This document shows, one piece after another, positions 1-25,381 of a stretch of 64,000 nucleotides of DNA. This DNA is from Onchocerca volvulus (Eukaryota; Nematoda; Chromadorea; Rhabditida; Onchocercidae). The notes beneath the pieces were generated by a model. The model did no database searches. It had not been told where the DNA came from and worked only from the letters and a program-made list of their open reading frames with translations. Numbering within the stretch: the first letter of the stretch is position 1; every line of letters begins with the position of its first letter. The DNA is taken from contig HG738137.1 in the NCBI GenBank assembly GCA_000499405.2, forward strand, positions 21,972,603 through 22,036,602, read 5' to 3'. The translations under genes and the position numbers were made by a program.

Positions 1-153
1 TTTTACTTCTTCAATAACTTTTTGCACCACTTCATCTTTTGCACCAGCAGTCGTACCATAAACATGAAGATGGGTGATACTTGAATTGCGACATCTCAAC
101 ACAGAAACAATTTGCCAAAGTTTCTTTGAACACGTCGCTTCCATACCCGACAT
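1..153 (-). CDS. possible 5' exon of an unidentified gene, cut by the window edge
   Basis: The minus strand is open from an ATG at 153 to the window edge. It reads MSGMEATCSKKLWQ, then a stretch containing HLHVYGTTAGAKDE and ending VIEEVK. An acceptor-like GGACGGCAG lies two bases before the ATG, where a spliced-leader site would be expected. Composition is less AT-rich than the flanking DNA, which supports coding. I do not recognise the family. A second frame over the same bases reads VDGSNVGYG, a motif like NYN nucleases, but meets a stop after about 50 codons. Only 51 codons are visible, so start, frame and identity are tentative. Confidence 0.35.
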   Translation of the reverse strand, partial: MSGMEATCSKKLWQIVSVLRCRNSSITHLHVYGTTAGAKDEVVQKVIEEVK

Positions 154-2226
154 TACTGCCGTCCACACAAACAGAGCACTTTTTTTGATTTCTAACCTAA
201 AATATTTTGAAACGTAGCGACTACAGAATCCCAACAGAAAACTTCAACGGACAAAAGACAAACAACAAAGTTACTGAACACTATATATACCATTTAAATT
301 ATCAAATGCCTATTTTAAGTCATTCCCTATTGACACTCTTCTCAGCAAACATTTTATTTCAAAATGAGTAAAGTACTTAACAAACGATACTCTTTACGAG
401 CTCAAATATCGACCTAATATACTTTAATTAATAATCTGGCATAAGCAGTTAAAGAATCAGTGAAACAGTCTGTTAATAGACTGAACAGCAATAATATATT
501 TGTTATCAGAAATGATAACAAATGTAAGTAAGTAGTATTTCGTTTCGAGGGAAGAAAACAAAGCTTGCATAATATTGTATAAACATAAATTTTAGTTTCT
601 TGCTGTTCAACTGAATCACCGAAATTCAAGAATGGCAAAAACATTCTAATCCAATTAAATTCCAGGAATAACTTGACGGGCTGAACCGATTTACGAGCAA
701 AAAATGGCAATGGTAGCATCGTGCAACATCTTGTTGGCAAAAAATAATTTTTTTTTTTTTTGAAAATTACTAGAGAAAAATACAATTCGTAAATAAGAAT
801 AAACTGGAAGAAGGAAAATAGTGAAAAAGGAATCATATAAACATTAGACAGGAAAAACAGAAAAACGAGAAGATTAGAAACACAATCAGATGGAAAATAA
901 AAAAAAAAGTCCAAGTCAAATCAATATATCTTGCCGGGAAAATGGTCTACTAGAAATAATTATGATCAACTTTTATCTCCAATGATAACAGCATCTCCAC
1001 TGAAAATATTGCTTTTTCTGTATTTTAAGAAGCAACTACCAATTATATTAACTGTTAAATATCTCAAACTGCACAATATTTAGTCTCCAATGCCTTTTCA
1101 AGATGCGCAATTGACCGATAAATAAAGTAAAACTATGCAAAATACTTGCAATACATCTCGCTTCATAACATATCTTTCCGAAGGAAACTAAGCAAATTAA
1201 TCCTGCACATCTTCAAAACAGCAATAACTTCCAAGCATATTTTCGGGCGTCAGAGACTTTTAAAATATAATAACTTTCTGAAACTATTTTATATGTATAC
1301 AAACGCTTAATTGACGCATATTCCTATTTGTTCTTCAAAGCGTTTAGATGTATCTCTCTATATAATGAAATGCCAATTTGAAAACTTCAAAATACTGTAA
1401 AAAAATAAATAAATAGAAAATACAGTAAAAAAATCATATAACTGCTTCTTACTGCCGTTGTTGGTGCTGTTATTTATAATGATGATGCAAAATGTATTAC
1501 GCGAAAGAAAATTTGATAAGAAAGCATTATGAACAAATAAATGATCGTAGATGATTTGCAAACATATCTCAGAATTACGAAAATTAAAATATTATAACCA
1601 TGCAATGCAATAGCGCGGTTAACGATACATCACAACTGATACTAAATGAAAAAAGATAAGAATGAAAAACTACTATAAAGTGGCAAACTAAAAAAGTTAT
1701 TTAATCTTCTTCAACTGATAACTTCACTGACGGATTCCATTATCTCGTCAATGATAATCGTCTACTGATACTCTTTTTGTTCCAAATGCACAATTTCTTG
1801 AAATTCAAAAAATACCAGCAAGAATGTTTTTATCTCAAGAAAGATTGTGAAAATAATGCAATTCTTTTCCCAGCAGTCAAATGGATCTACATTAACATTT
1901 TATAATAGGAAGAACAGAACAAAAGAACATATTTTCATAGATAAGCTGACAAAATTTTTAATGGGAAGGAGAAAAGGATGGACATGTAAATGCAAAAATA
2001 ATCAAATAAGAAATCATTCTCTGATTTTCACAGATTTTGCAAAAAAATATAACTTCAGTTTCCAGCTCCTATTTTCATAACAATGGAAAAAAGAAAGAGC
2101 TCAAAAAAGCAATGCACTCTAAAAAAAAAAAAAAAAAAGAAGTATTAACAATAGTATATGAACTGGAAACTGTAACCTAGTACACTCAAAATCCATTGTT
2201 CCCAATTTCTACCGAGAAGGAAACAC
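154..2226. other. gene-free stretch, 3' flank of the PRRC2-like gene
   Basis: Very AT-rich DNA with many short A and T runs. I see no exon with homology, no tRNA and no repeat of note. It should hold the 3' UTR of the PRRC2-like gene, which ends at 2227, and the promoter or trans-splice region of the gene at the left edge. No cleavage site could be fixed. Confidence 0.5.
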
Positions 2227-15181
<12,955 letters not shown>

Positions 15182-15267
15182 CCAGAATTATATAAACGTA
15201 ACAAGATACAATCAAAAACAACGGAATGCGTAAAGGGAAGAATCGTGATTGCGGGAAACTTGACAAT

Positions 15268-15273
15268 CTGAAA
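15268..15273 (-). promoter_or_regulatory. splice acceptor upstream of the PRRC2-like start (trans-splice or 5' UTR intron)
   Basis: On the minus strand CTTGTTTCAG ends at 15268, 86 nt before the ATG at 15181. No upstream coding exon is seen, so this is either an SL trans-splice site or the end of a 5' UTR intron. Confidence 0.45.
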
Positions 15274-17071
15274 CAAGAATATACGTTAGCCATAAAATAA
15301 AAAAAAAAAGGAAGGTTACCTAAAAGCACTACATTATCTGAAAAACTTAAGATATATTAATCATCGAAAATCCGAGATTTGGAAGCAGAATACTAACGCA
15401 GGAGTTCTCGGAATCGTCGAATTTTATTTGCTAACTACATCTTGTCCGAAAATCTTTAAAGTAGAAATCTAGATCCAAAATTTAATGTAAACTGCTAATT
15501 TTAAGCAAAAAATCTAATCCAATATTGACTTACAGCATATTTCAAATACTATTTTAGAGTTACATGTTATTGGCACAAACCGAATTCATAAAAAACTAAT
15601 AATGATATGTCTTTTTTACAGTTATAAAATTCTATTATATAATATTAATACTACAAACTATATTTGTTTTGAAAATTTTATGGATCAATTTAAGTAAATA
15701 ACTCACTCCAGAAAAAAAAAACAATGATGACGTACGTAGAGTACGTATGGATTTATTAGATATTTATGTAATGATATCAAATTTTAAAACCAAATATAAC
15801 GAAACAGGAATCAAATAGGAAGCGCCACCACCGGATTTTAACCTTTTCTTCAATCTGCAAGAAAAATTATGTGGAACTTGCAAAATATTTCTGACTATAC
15901 AGCAAACAGACATCGTAAAATGCATAACGATATTCAAGTACAACTTTTCTATAATCTTTCGCTGGACTGAACTTCGAACAAAAAATTTTCTTGGAAGAAA
16001 CATAATTCATATTTATTCCAGTCAAAATTGTGGAACTTGTTAATAATGATGACAATGGCTGAACAAAATAAAGCCTGCTTGTAGATAAATATAATCAAGT
16101 GACAGAAAACATTTGAAATTTTTTGCAGTTAGTTAAAGATCAATTCATCTACCATTATATGATTTAACGAATCATTTTTGATTTCCAAAACTAATCAGTA
16201 ATTTCACCATCGCCCACTTGACATATGTCCACTTATTAACTTCTTGTTTTCTATTAAATACATTTATATCGATTTATACGAAATACATTCAATAAATGTA
16301 TTGGTGAAAGCGAAATAATTTGAATAGTTTTACTAGTCAGATTATTTCGCTGAATGGTTTTACAAGTCTCATATATGTTTTCAGATAATATTGCTAATAT
16401 TCTTTTTCGAACTAAATGAACGATCTACAAAAAGTTGTCATTTTCACATTTTCAAAGCAACTGATCTGAAGCCATATTATCAGCATGTTGCAAAATTAAC
16501 AGCTTAAAATAAACATGGAATAAATTCAGTTTTGCAAAGTCCCAGCCAATAAAGCTATTTATATCATCAACATAACCAACAGTATTCCAAATATATTTCC
16601 CTTGAGCTAATTTTATATTGTGAGAAGGAAGAAACAAAAAGTATAGTAAAATGATTTATTGTTGAACGAATAATAATCACAAAGAGATTTATTGCTTCGA
16701 TTGCTGACAATATAAAAAAGAGCTCAGATTTGAATTTTCTTACATTCTTTGTTTCTAATTAATGGATTGAAGATGCATAAATGCCTACTGAAATATAATC
16801 TCATCAGAGAAGAATCCGAACAAAACTTATGGCAAAGTAATCAAAGGATGTACATAAGCCATTTCAACGCCTAATACATGCGGTAAATGAGTCAAGAGAG
16901 ATCGATTTAAGAATGGAACTTTGTGAACGGGGAATGGATTTGACATGAGCGGGGAAATGCAGGGGGAAAGAGTGTGCGCAGTGTGCAGTTTGAGCGTGCT
17001 GCAGGAAGCACGAACAGATGTTGCTCTCGACTCTCATCTCGTCCAAGCCACACACATACGCATACACATAC

Positions 17072-17110
<39 letters not shown>

Positions 17111-20100
17111 TACATATACACATACACCCACCAGCCGATGCCTTCGCAAACTGATGGGAAATTAATATCGGACACTAAGCAACCACAGACGGCAATGCCT
17201 TCCTCTCCCTTCGTGGACATTAGTCGTTATTGTCTTTTCGACCTTTCAACTCCCTTGCTCCTGGTCTATGGACACCAGCTGCCATACTCGACCTTTCGAT
17301 TCCTCCTCTTCTCTCTACTTGTTGTTTTTGTACACCTTCTCAGAATGCAAGAGAAAGAATGGTGAGTAGGACAGGTTACAGGTTGCACCATATAGAAGAC
17401 GAATATGCGATTACCAGATGATAGAAGATGAAGTCAGGCGGAATGATTGCATCTTGATATTTTGTGTCGCATACTCCTTCCTTCCTTCTTTATAACTACG
17501 ACACATCGTATACTTTCCACCATTCTCACTCTCCCTGATTACCTTCTCTTTCTCCTTTTCCTAATGCCAGATATACAAACACAAACACACATATACATAC
17601 AAATTATCTAGTCAGTTTGCCATTCGATATAAACGACGACCATCATATCAGCACAATTCCAAACATCACTAAGGCTCTTTCAAACTGATCATATCAAACT
17701 TGGGGATAAGGCAAATGCAACAGAATCTGCTGCAAACGTGTTGATTCTACGAAACACGTCTCTACAACGATTAAATACCAAAGGAATAAGATACAAAAGA
17801 GATCCGTAGGCGATTCTCATCCAGTCTTTGTTATTTTTGCCTACTACTTTCCCAAAACTACTTATCCAAAACAATTTCAAAAATACGATCTAAATATCTT
17901 CAATATCCCAGAAAAATCTTCCTGTCAAAAGTGAGCATATAATATAGAAGCATTGCACTTTAAAAATATCCGTTATATGTTTTTATCGCTATAATTGCAA
18001 ATTCGATCAGAGTTATGATTTATTATCGAGAAATATAACTAAGCGTTGTTTATCTCTATCGATTTCAAAATAATTTATTTCATTTCGAAATACCTCTTCA
18101 CATCCTGGAATTACTACATCATCAGTACAAGGTCTTTCATTGATGTTGTCACTACAAGTCATGTGATAAAAAATAGATTTACAAATTATACGGTAAGAAG
18201 TAGGTCTCCAGATCAAAGTTTAGACATGTAAACCATTCCTCTGAATAAATCAGCTATCATTAATATCCAACACATGTATTTCACAAAACTTACTTCAGTT
18301 CAGAATGTAAAAAAAAATCAAGTTGAAACATTATGAGAATATCGCACATCTAATTACCGCTTTTTTTAACTTTATTTTTACTTATTATTCTACAAACTAA
18401 CGCTAATTTTCTTTTTCAGTATGAGAAATAATGTAAAATCGAATTAACCTTATAATGAACTGAATTTGGCACTGAAATATATTCGTTTTTTATCAATGAT
18501 TATTTCGTTATTCCTTTCTATAAAAATTGATTGTTACCAGAGCCTGAAAAATCTCCATTATATTTATCTGAAGTGACAGCCAATAAATTCAAAATGAAAC
18601 AAGTCGAATATCAAGTATAAGTTGCCAATAAACAAACAATTCCACTAGCATAAAGTATTCCAAATTTTATGACTAGTGTCCTAGATCTCCTTCTTTTCTT
18701 TAAATTTTTTTGGTGCCATTCATCAAAACAAAACAATCTTGAAGATCCTATGAACTTTGAAAATGATTTTTTTGAAGGTGATGAAATAAAAAAAATAAAG
18801 GATATCAGTTTGCCGGCATGCAGACGATACACTACTTCAGAGAAGTTAGTTCAATTAAGCAAAGTTTCGCCATTAAGCTTCATTATCGAGAAACAGCTTT
18901 TCATTAAATAAATGGATAGGCTGAAAAAAACATACATTTTCGGCCAACTTAGAATATTTCTGAATTAACGAAGTACTGCATTTACCACCTGTTTATATGT
19001 ATAAATATCAACTTGATTACTATCGAAAAAAAAAAAAAACGGTTTTTAATGAGGACAACATGTTTTGCTTGTTTTCAACTCTAAAAACAAAAATCAATTT
19101 TCCACAACTATTGCGAAACTTCACAAAAATCATACGGTGTTGTTATAACATTGCTTCTAGTTATTTTATCCAGATCGATAGAAAAATATTTCAATTCTAA
19201 TCTCCCCTACTTTTTTTAGACATCAAATGTTTCCCAAGAATTTCTAGATTCTCTAAACTTCCCAAGGGAAAGATAGATCTTTAAATCACTGAGCGACAAG
19301 CTATTCCTGCTTGATTTTATGGTGACTAAACTATAACTACAAGTATTAGATTATTAGTCCATTGTCAATATCTTGAAATAAATCAATTTGTTTTCGTTTT
19401 TTTTTGAAACGAATATAAAAGGAATACAAGCAAGAAATAACTGAATGTTCCAGAGTCAAAATTTCTCATTCCACAGGATCTAAGAAATACGTGCAAATGC
19501 GTCCGTGCGATATACTTCGCTACTGTACGCTGTATGGATAATCTCAACAACTTGGATTATGAAATACCTGCTAAAATTGATAACTTAGGCACTCACCAGC
19601 ACCTCCTCTTACATCCCACATACCCAAAGAACAAAAAACTTCACATGGATTCAAGCACACAACCAAAATCACATTCATTGCGAACCGATATCGTTAAATG
19701 CCAATGATACGTCTTGTGTCACTCTGACTAGATTAGGACGATTCTTTCGTCTCACAGTTACTTTATTTCACGTGGTTGCCTCACCATCTCGATGGTGAAA
19801 CACTTGTTTAAATTTAACCTTAGTGGCTAGATGATAATTCAGTGCCATTTATTATATATAATTCATTCCTAATGATATAGCTGTTCCAGATTTTAAGTTG
19901 CAGATAATCGGCAAATCATATTCCTTATCTGAATTTGAAGTGAATATAAAGATGAGTGAAATAGATTATCTTTATCTCTTATATTCAATAAGTATTATTA
20001 CATTCAATAAGTATCATTTTAATCACAAATTATTACAGACCACTCATCCGATTGTTGCAGCCACCAAAAGTTCTTCAATAAAACTGAAAGCATTACATGG

Positions 20101-20405
20101 AAGATTGAAAATGGATGTTTTTTTTTTAAATTTTCCTAGAAATTACGAAATTTAAGAGAATAGTATCGACAAGGTGATGATCATAACATCTAAGATCATA
20201 AGATAAGAGTACGCGAAACAAATAATTTTATAATTTACATTATTATAAATTACGACAACATTTTATGCTGAATTCACTTTTAATTCAACGCACTATGTAA
20301 GCAATGTTACGCAGTTGAACTCCATGACTCAAATTTTTGTATAATTTCTTAAATCTGAATTTCTTTCTATCAGCTCATTCTCAAACAAAATTTAAAAATT
20401 AATGG
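15274..20405. other. 5.1-kb intergenic region
   Basis: No exon with recognisable homology on either strand. It lies between the 5' end of the PRRC2-like gene and the 3' end of VPS45. About 16900-17570 is less AT-rich and pyrimidine-rich and contains the CA/TA microsatellite; it may be regulatory, but nothing there proves it. Small palindromes occur near 15731 (ACGTAC and GTACGT arms) and 19778 (CACCAT and ATGGTG arms). Confidence 0.5.
17049..17128. repeat. CA/TA-type microsatellite (CACATA-like units)
   Basis: About 80 bases of imperfect CACATA, CATACA and CACACA units. The many short open frames across it, in several phases, encode only His-Thr-Tyr-Ile or Val-Cys repeats and are by-products of the repeat. 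Confidence 0.9.
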
Positions 20406-23400
20406 TCACCTGCTAGAATTAAGCATTGCAGTAGAAAGAAGAATGGTGTTCGGCGGACCAGGCAAAGTTCGTCCACGTTGATTCCCCATATAGACAGCCC
20501 GCGATTCTTCATACGTAGCACCACCGATAATAAATAGAATAATATTATCGGTGCGATTCCTGCAATGTTTCAAATCTATTATTTCATTTTCAATTTCAAT
20601 CATGATATCATATCTTAAATTGTTGATTTAAAAGATATTTTCAATTTGAGAATAAAGTTTTAGATCTATCTCATCGAATTAGTCCAGCAAAAAAAATCAA
20701 ATATTGAAGAGCAAATTATTTGAATTCGATTTGAAAAGCCTAGAAAGAAGATTAAAAAGAACTTGATGAATGACTACTTAAATTTTTAATATAAAAGCAG
20801 TAAAGATGATAAACCATTAATGAACTAATCTGGGAATACTAAACAGAAACTAACGGCAATGGTGTTAATATATATGGGTAAATTGTATCGGAGAGACGAC
20901 CCTTGGATAGTGAATCGATTAATTCAGTGATATACGGTTCATGCTGTGTATAAATATTTTCAACTCCTTTCAAACCTTTGATGAAACGTTTTGTCATTGC
21001 TATTGCTGTGCCACCAAAGAGGTCATTTTGTCGGCGAACTGAACCGCCGAAATCGAGAACGGCTCTTACTACCTGCATTTATATACTTATATATCACTGA
21101 ATGATTTATCTCTATTTGATTTTTAGCTTTGTTAAATTCATTTTGTCTTTAATCGAAAAATGGGAAAAAATTAAGCGAAGGAATAAGTTAGGGAACAGTT
21201 CTTTCATGAATATATACCTTAATATTTTGACTGCTCACACCTTTCCGTCTTAACAATTGTACTAAGCCATAAATATCGCTATTCGCATGATTCTCGAATC
21301 GTAAAGCATATAACATTACTAGCCGTGTAGCATCCTGAATAGTTAGTGTATAAACACTTTGAAGGACACAAACAAAACAATTATTTGAATTCATTATTCT
21401 TTCCACTAGTTTTCCTCCTTTCTTTCCTCCTTTTTTCCATTATCCATTATGCATTCCCTAGCTTTTTATACAGGAAAAAAATTTTTTTTAAAATAAATAA
21501 ATATATATATAAAGATGGAGTTGGACAAAAAAAATTCAAAAAATGTTGGAAAGTTGAAAATAAAGCCAATTTTTTTAAAGAGGAAAAGATTACGAGATCT
21601 GTCGTTTGTTCATGCTGCAAAAGGCGTCGAACAGTAGCCAAGCAATGTGAATGTTCACCACCGCATACGAGCTGCTGTTCTATTTCAGAAATTTCAAGCA
21701 AATTCCGAGTAGATACTAACCTTGACAGCTCACCAAGTACCGTCAAATGTTTCGCCACCGTACCTAAAAATTAACTTATTCCAATATTAAAAAAAAATTT
21801 TTTTTAGCTTTTTGAAAAAAATATTTTTAGTCTTTTAAGTATGAATCAGTAATCAAACTTATTTGATTTATGTATCTTCCATCCTTTCTGGGAAAAGTTC
21901 TTTATTGAAAGGCCTAATGATTAGCATATAAAAAATCTCTTCAGTCTAGGATATAAACCATACTGTTTATTAAGACATTGCATACAGTTTATAATGAATT
22001 TTAAAGCTAAATATTTGAGAATAATACATGAAATAGATGTATTCGCTTTATGAAGGAAAACGTAGAAAAAGAAAAAATAAAGCAATTTATTATATCATTA
22101 AATCACGTCTCATTTACCGGAAATCTTCTTGAACTGCGGATACTGTTCAACAAAGTTTTTCATATCAGCAACCGATTCAAGCTTTTGACTGGTTTGTGAT
22201 TTTCGTTGAAATTCTGTTATCAGCTCCTTGATATTCTGGCCGATTTCACCAAAATTAGCATACATGTTCTGAAAAAACAAAACATTATAGAAATAAGTCA
22301 TTTAAAGTGGAATAACTTCAATTCCTGAGATAAATTAACATGTTATATTTTTTGCATTACAATAAATAAAGCTTAATTCATATTGCTATATTCACTAAAC
22401 TAGTTTTATTATGGGTTTTAATTATTTTTTTTGGAGTTTAGCTATAAACATGGCTTGATGAAACGTTGTACCCATTAAACTGGAATTTTTTATTGTATTT
22501 TTAAGATGAAAACTGCGTCATGTTCATACATTTTGTAACAAAAACATCATCCAAGCTTGATTTTGATTTAATTGATGAACACAACGGACTAATAAAATTT
22601 TAAAAATGGACTACGAGCATAGGATTTCTAGAATATAAATTTGACCTATCATTGAATTTGCATACTTGCGAATAAAACGGATCATGAAGAGGCGAGAGTA
22701 TTAAAGCACCAGCATTCTGATTCGTATTTATATTAACGCGATGGTTGTTGATACCCACAAGTTCATGAACCTAAAATATTGATATGAAACAAAATGTCTT
22801 CGTCTGGCATATAAACAATGCTGTGAACGCCGCAAAAATTTAACATAAATTCGAAATGAAACAAAGATATAATGAGTTCAGTAGCACCATAGCTTCATAG
22901 GTCCACTGGTTCAATAAAGGAGTTACTGGGTCTTCACTTCGGTCAATTATTAACAAAACTGTATCGGTTTTGGCATTCTCGAATAAACTTTCTTCGCGAG
23001 CGATTGCTTTCGCAACTTCTTCCGCCAGCATTTTGCTATCTTTATTTGACTTTTGATATCTAGAATAGGCATATCTTAAAATTTCGGAATTTCAATTTTA
23101 TTACGATACAAAATGAAATCATAAATTATATCACATCTATCTGAATCTAATAAAACCAAAATACAAATGAAAATTAATTTTATTACATTTACAGTATAAT
23201 TTTTTTTTTTAATTCACAATATTTTGAATAATTAAGTTGGCTTTGATTTCATATCCCTTTCTTAATCTGTGTTATTATTATTCGATATCATTAGTATGCA
23301 TACTTGTCCTATTATGGTGAAAAAATATTTTAAAATAAAAATAGGGAAAAAACTATTTTATACCGTATTTGGGGTTTCTTTTTCAGTGCAAGTAAAGTGG

Positions 23401-24813
23401 CAATGATTGAATTTAGAGACTGTGTGAAAACTGGAGTCAGAACGGAGAAGGAAGAGTTATAGCTATGAAAAATATTTAGTGACAAAAGATGAGAACACAA
23501 GGGGACGCCATCCATAAAAAATTCGTGCATCTCACGGACCTAGAAACAAGAATTCAGAAAACATATAAAACTGATGTCAGATACGAAAAGAACGAATAAA
23601 ACTTACGAACTTATCATATATTTCACCTTTAGTATTGCAAAAAAAGTTGCCAGTTAAAGATATTTTTTAAAAAGTCAATAAACTTAAAATATATCATAAA
23701 ATTTGTTCTAAATGTGAAAATGCACGAAATTTGTAAATATCACACCGTTTCCTGGTCATCTGCCTCAGCTAGTGCTTTGACATTAGTTTTGCTGATGATG
23801 TTACAAAAATCTGGAATGAAACGTTTACCGAAATGATCAAAGAGTTTCTTAAAAAACGATCTTATTGATCAAGGTGCTTAAAAAAAGCAACTAACCTGTC
23901 AGAGGAATTATCATGATCATTCGATCTAAAGAGGAAAGAATTCTATAAAGAAATGAACTTACATATATAATACTGGCCATATTTTGGAAATCGCAATTCT
24001 TCAGTTAATAAATGAACATTTTCGTCCGTAGGTCGTAAAAATGTTATACATTTAAGGTGCTTGATTGGCTCTCTGAAATCTTCGGCCATGAATCTGAATT
24101 AATATTATAAAAAGTTTTAAGTAGGAAATAAAAAAAAGTAAACCAAGATTGACATACCTTGAAGCGACGGAATCAATACGTTCGAATAAATATACTTCTT
24201 TCTGCATCATATCGCTTTGTGTATAAACACAAGAGACAACGCTGGTCTAAATATTGATGTTTTATAACAATCCAAATAAAAAAATGTCATCAAGAATTTA
24301 CTTTCAACAGATGATCCACGTAACTCATCGCATTAATTACGCTTATATACAATGTACTTTTTCGCATTCCTATGTCGTACATGGGAAAGTGAAGGAGTAA
24401 GTACGTTGTACACAAGTTTTCTTGACGCAAACCCGGATACTACTTTTCTTCGAATAATTTGCTAATATTTTACAACCAATTCACTAGAAATTAACTAGAA
24501 AATTCTCAACAACTTCATATTACCTACATATTACTCACTTTTCCATTGGAACTCCTTGTAAGACTATTTTATGTTGAGTTACTAGTAAATCAGCCATTGA
24601 GCACTGTTTTTTTCAAAAGTATGTTATATGGATTTAGAAAACGACGTCTGTCTTTTTATTTGAAATTCTGAATTATTTTAAGGCCGATTTAAAGAATTCA
24701 TAATTAAAACTGTACATTACCGTGAACTTATCCATCATCATCACTTTCATGCCGGGACCAGCCAACCTGATCATCTCTGATATGTATTGTTGAGCAGCTG
24801 TAACTACATCCAT
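20406..24813 (-). CDS. vps45: VPS45, Sec1/Munc18-family endosomal fusion protein, 546 aa
   Basis: Vacuolar protein sorting 45, the SM protein that binds syntaxin/Tlg2-type SNAREs and drives endosome and trans-Golgi fusion. Twelve exons join in phase: 24813-24721, 24246-24158, 24093-23963, 23810-23746, 23539-23364, 23059-22888, 22770-22666, 22268-22118, 21763-21594, 21334-21218, 21072-20855, 20559-20406. The start [15 protein letters not shown] is followed by [108 protein letters not shown] and the C-terminal IGGATYEES. All are VPS45 landmarks, and the length fits the family (about 570 aa in human). It is the last gene of a same-strand series with COA6 and PRORP; its ATG is 568 bp past the PRORP stop. 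An acceptor-like CTTTTCAG ends at 24876. Confidence 0.97.
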
Positions 24814-24875
24814 TGTATTTTCGTTGCTCTATTATCTTCTGTCCTCGCAAATTTCTTTATTTCTGTGCAACATTT

Positions 24876-24882
24876 CTGAAAA
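24876..24882 (-). promoter_or_regulatory. candidate trans-splice acceptor of VPS45
   Basis: CTTTTCAG on the minus strand ends at 24876, 62 nt before the VPS45 ATG, with no coding exon upstream. It is the best SL acceptor candidate in the 568-bp gap to PRORP. Confidence 0.45.
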
Positions 24883-25381
24883 GACTTGCCACCAAATATA
24901 AAAAGTACAAACTCCATAGAAATCTTACGAAGAGATCCTTCATAAAACTAACATTAAATTACATAGAATAAATTGATGCAAATCTCAAACAGATCGGCAA
25001 GAATTTTTTCAATCGTTCATTCTAAATTATATGATATTGGAATAAGATAACGCTTGAATACGAAATAATGTAGGAGAATGTGACAAATAAAATTTTACCT
25101 ATATTCAAATAAAAGAGTATTTATAACTTTGTTAGACGAGGTTATATCATAAAAATAAATCATACAACTTATAAAAATAAAAGGCAATCTTTATTCGACT
25201 CCTGAAATCATCTAACACAGCTCTAAATGATCAGAAAAACATGAAAATAATCATGATGTGTCACATCATCTTAATTGATCAACAATGACAGTGATATAAA
25301 ATTAAAATCAATACTAAAATTTCATATAGTTCATCAATGATAACAAATCACGATGGCTCGCACAAACAATTCAGTAATGCA

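Noticed and set aside
16864..17421. Several overlapping open frames
   Set aside because: They are produced by the CA/TA microsatellite and flanking pyrimidine-rich DNA; no splice logic or homology.
24300..24620. Exon-like minus-strand pieces ([20 protein letters not shown]) in VPS45 intron 1
   Set aside because: VPS45 exons 1 and 2 join contiguously against human with no room for an insert, and the two pieces do not share a phase.
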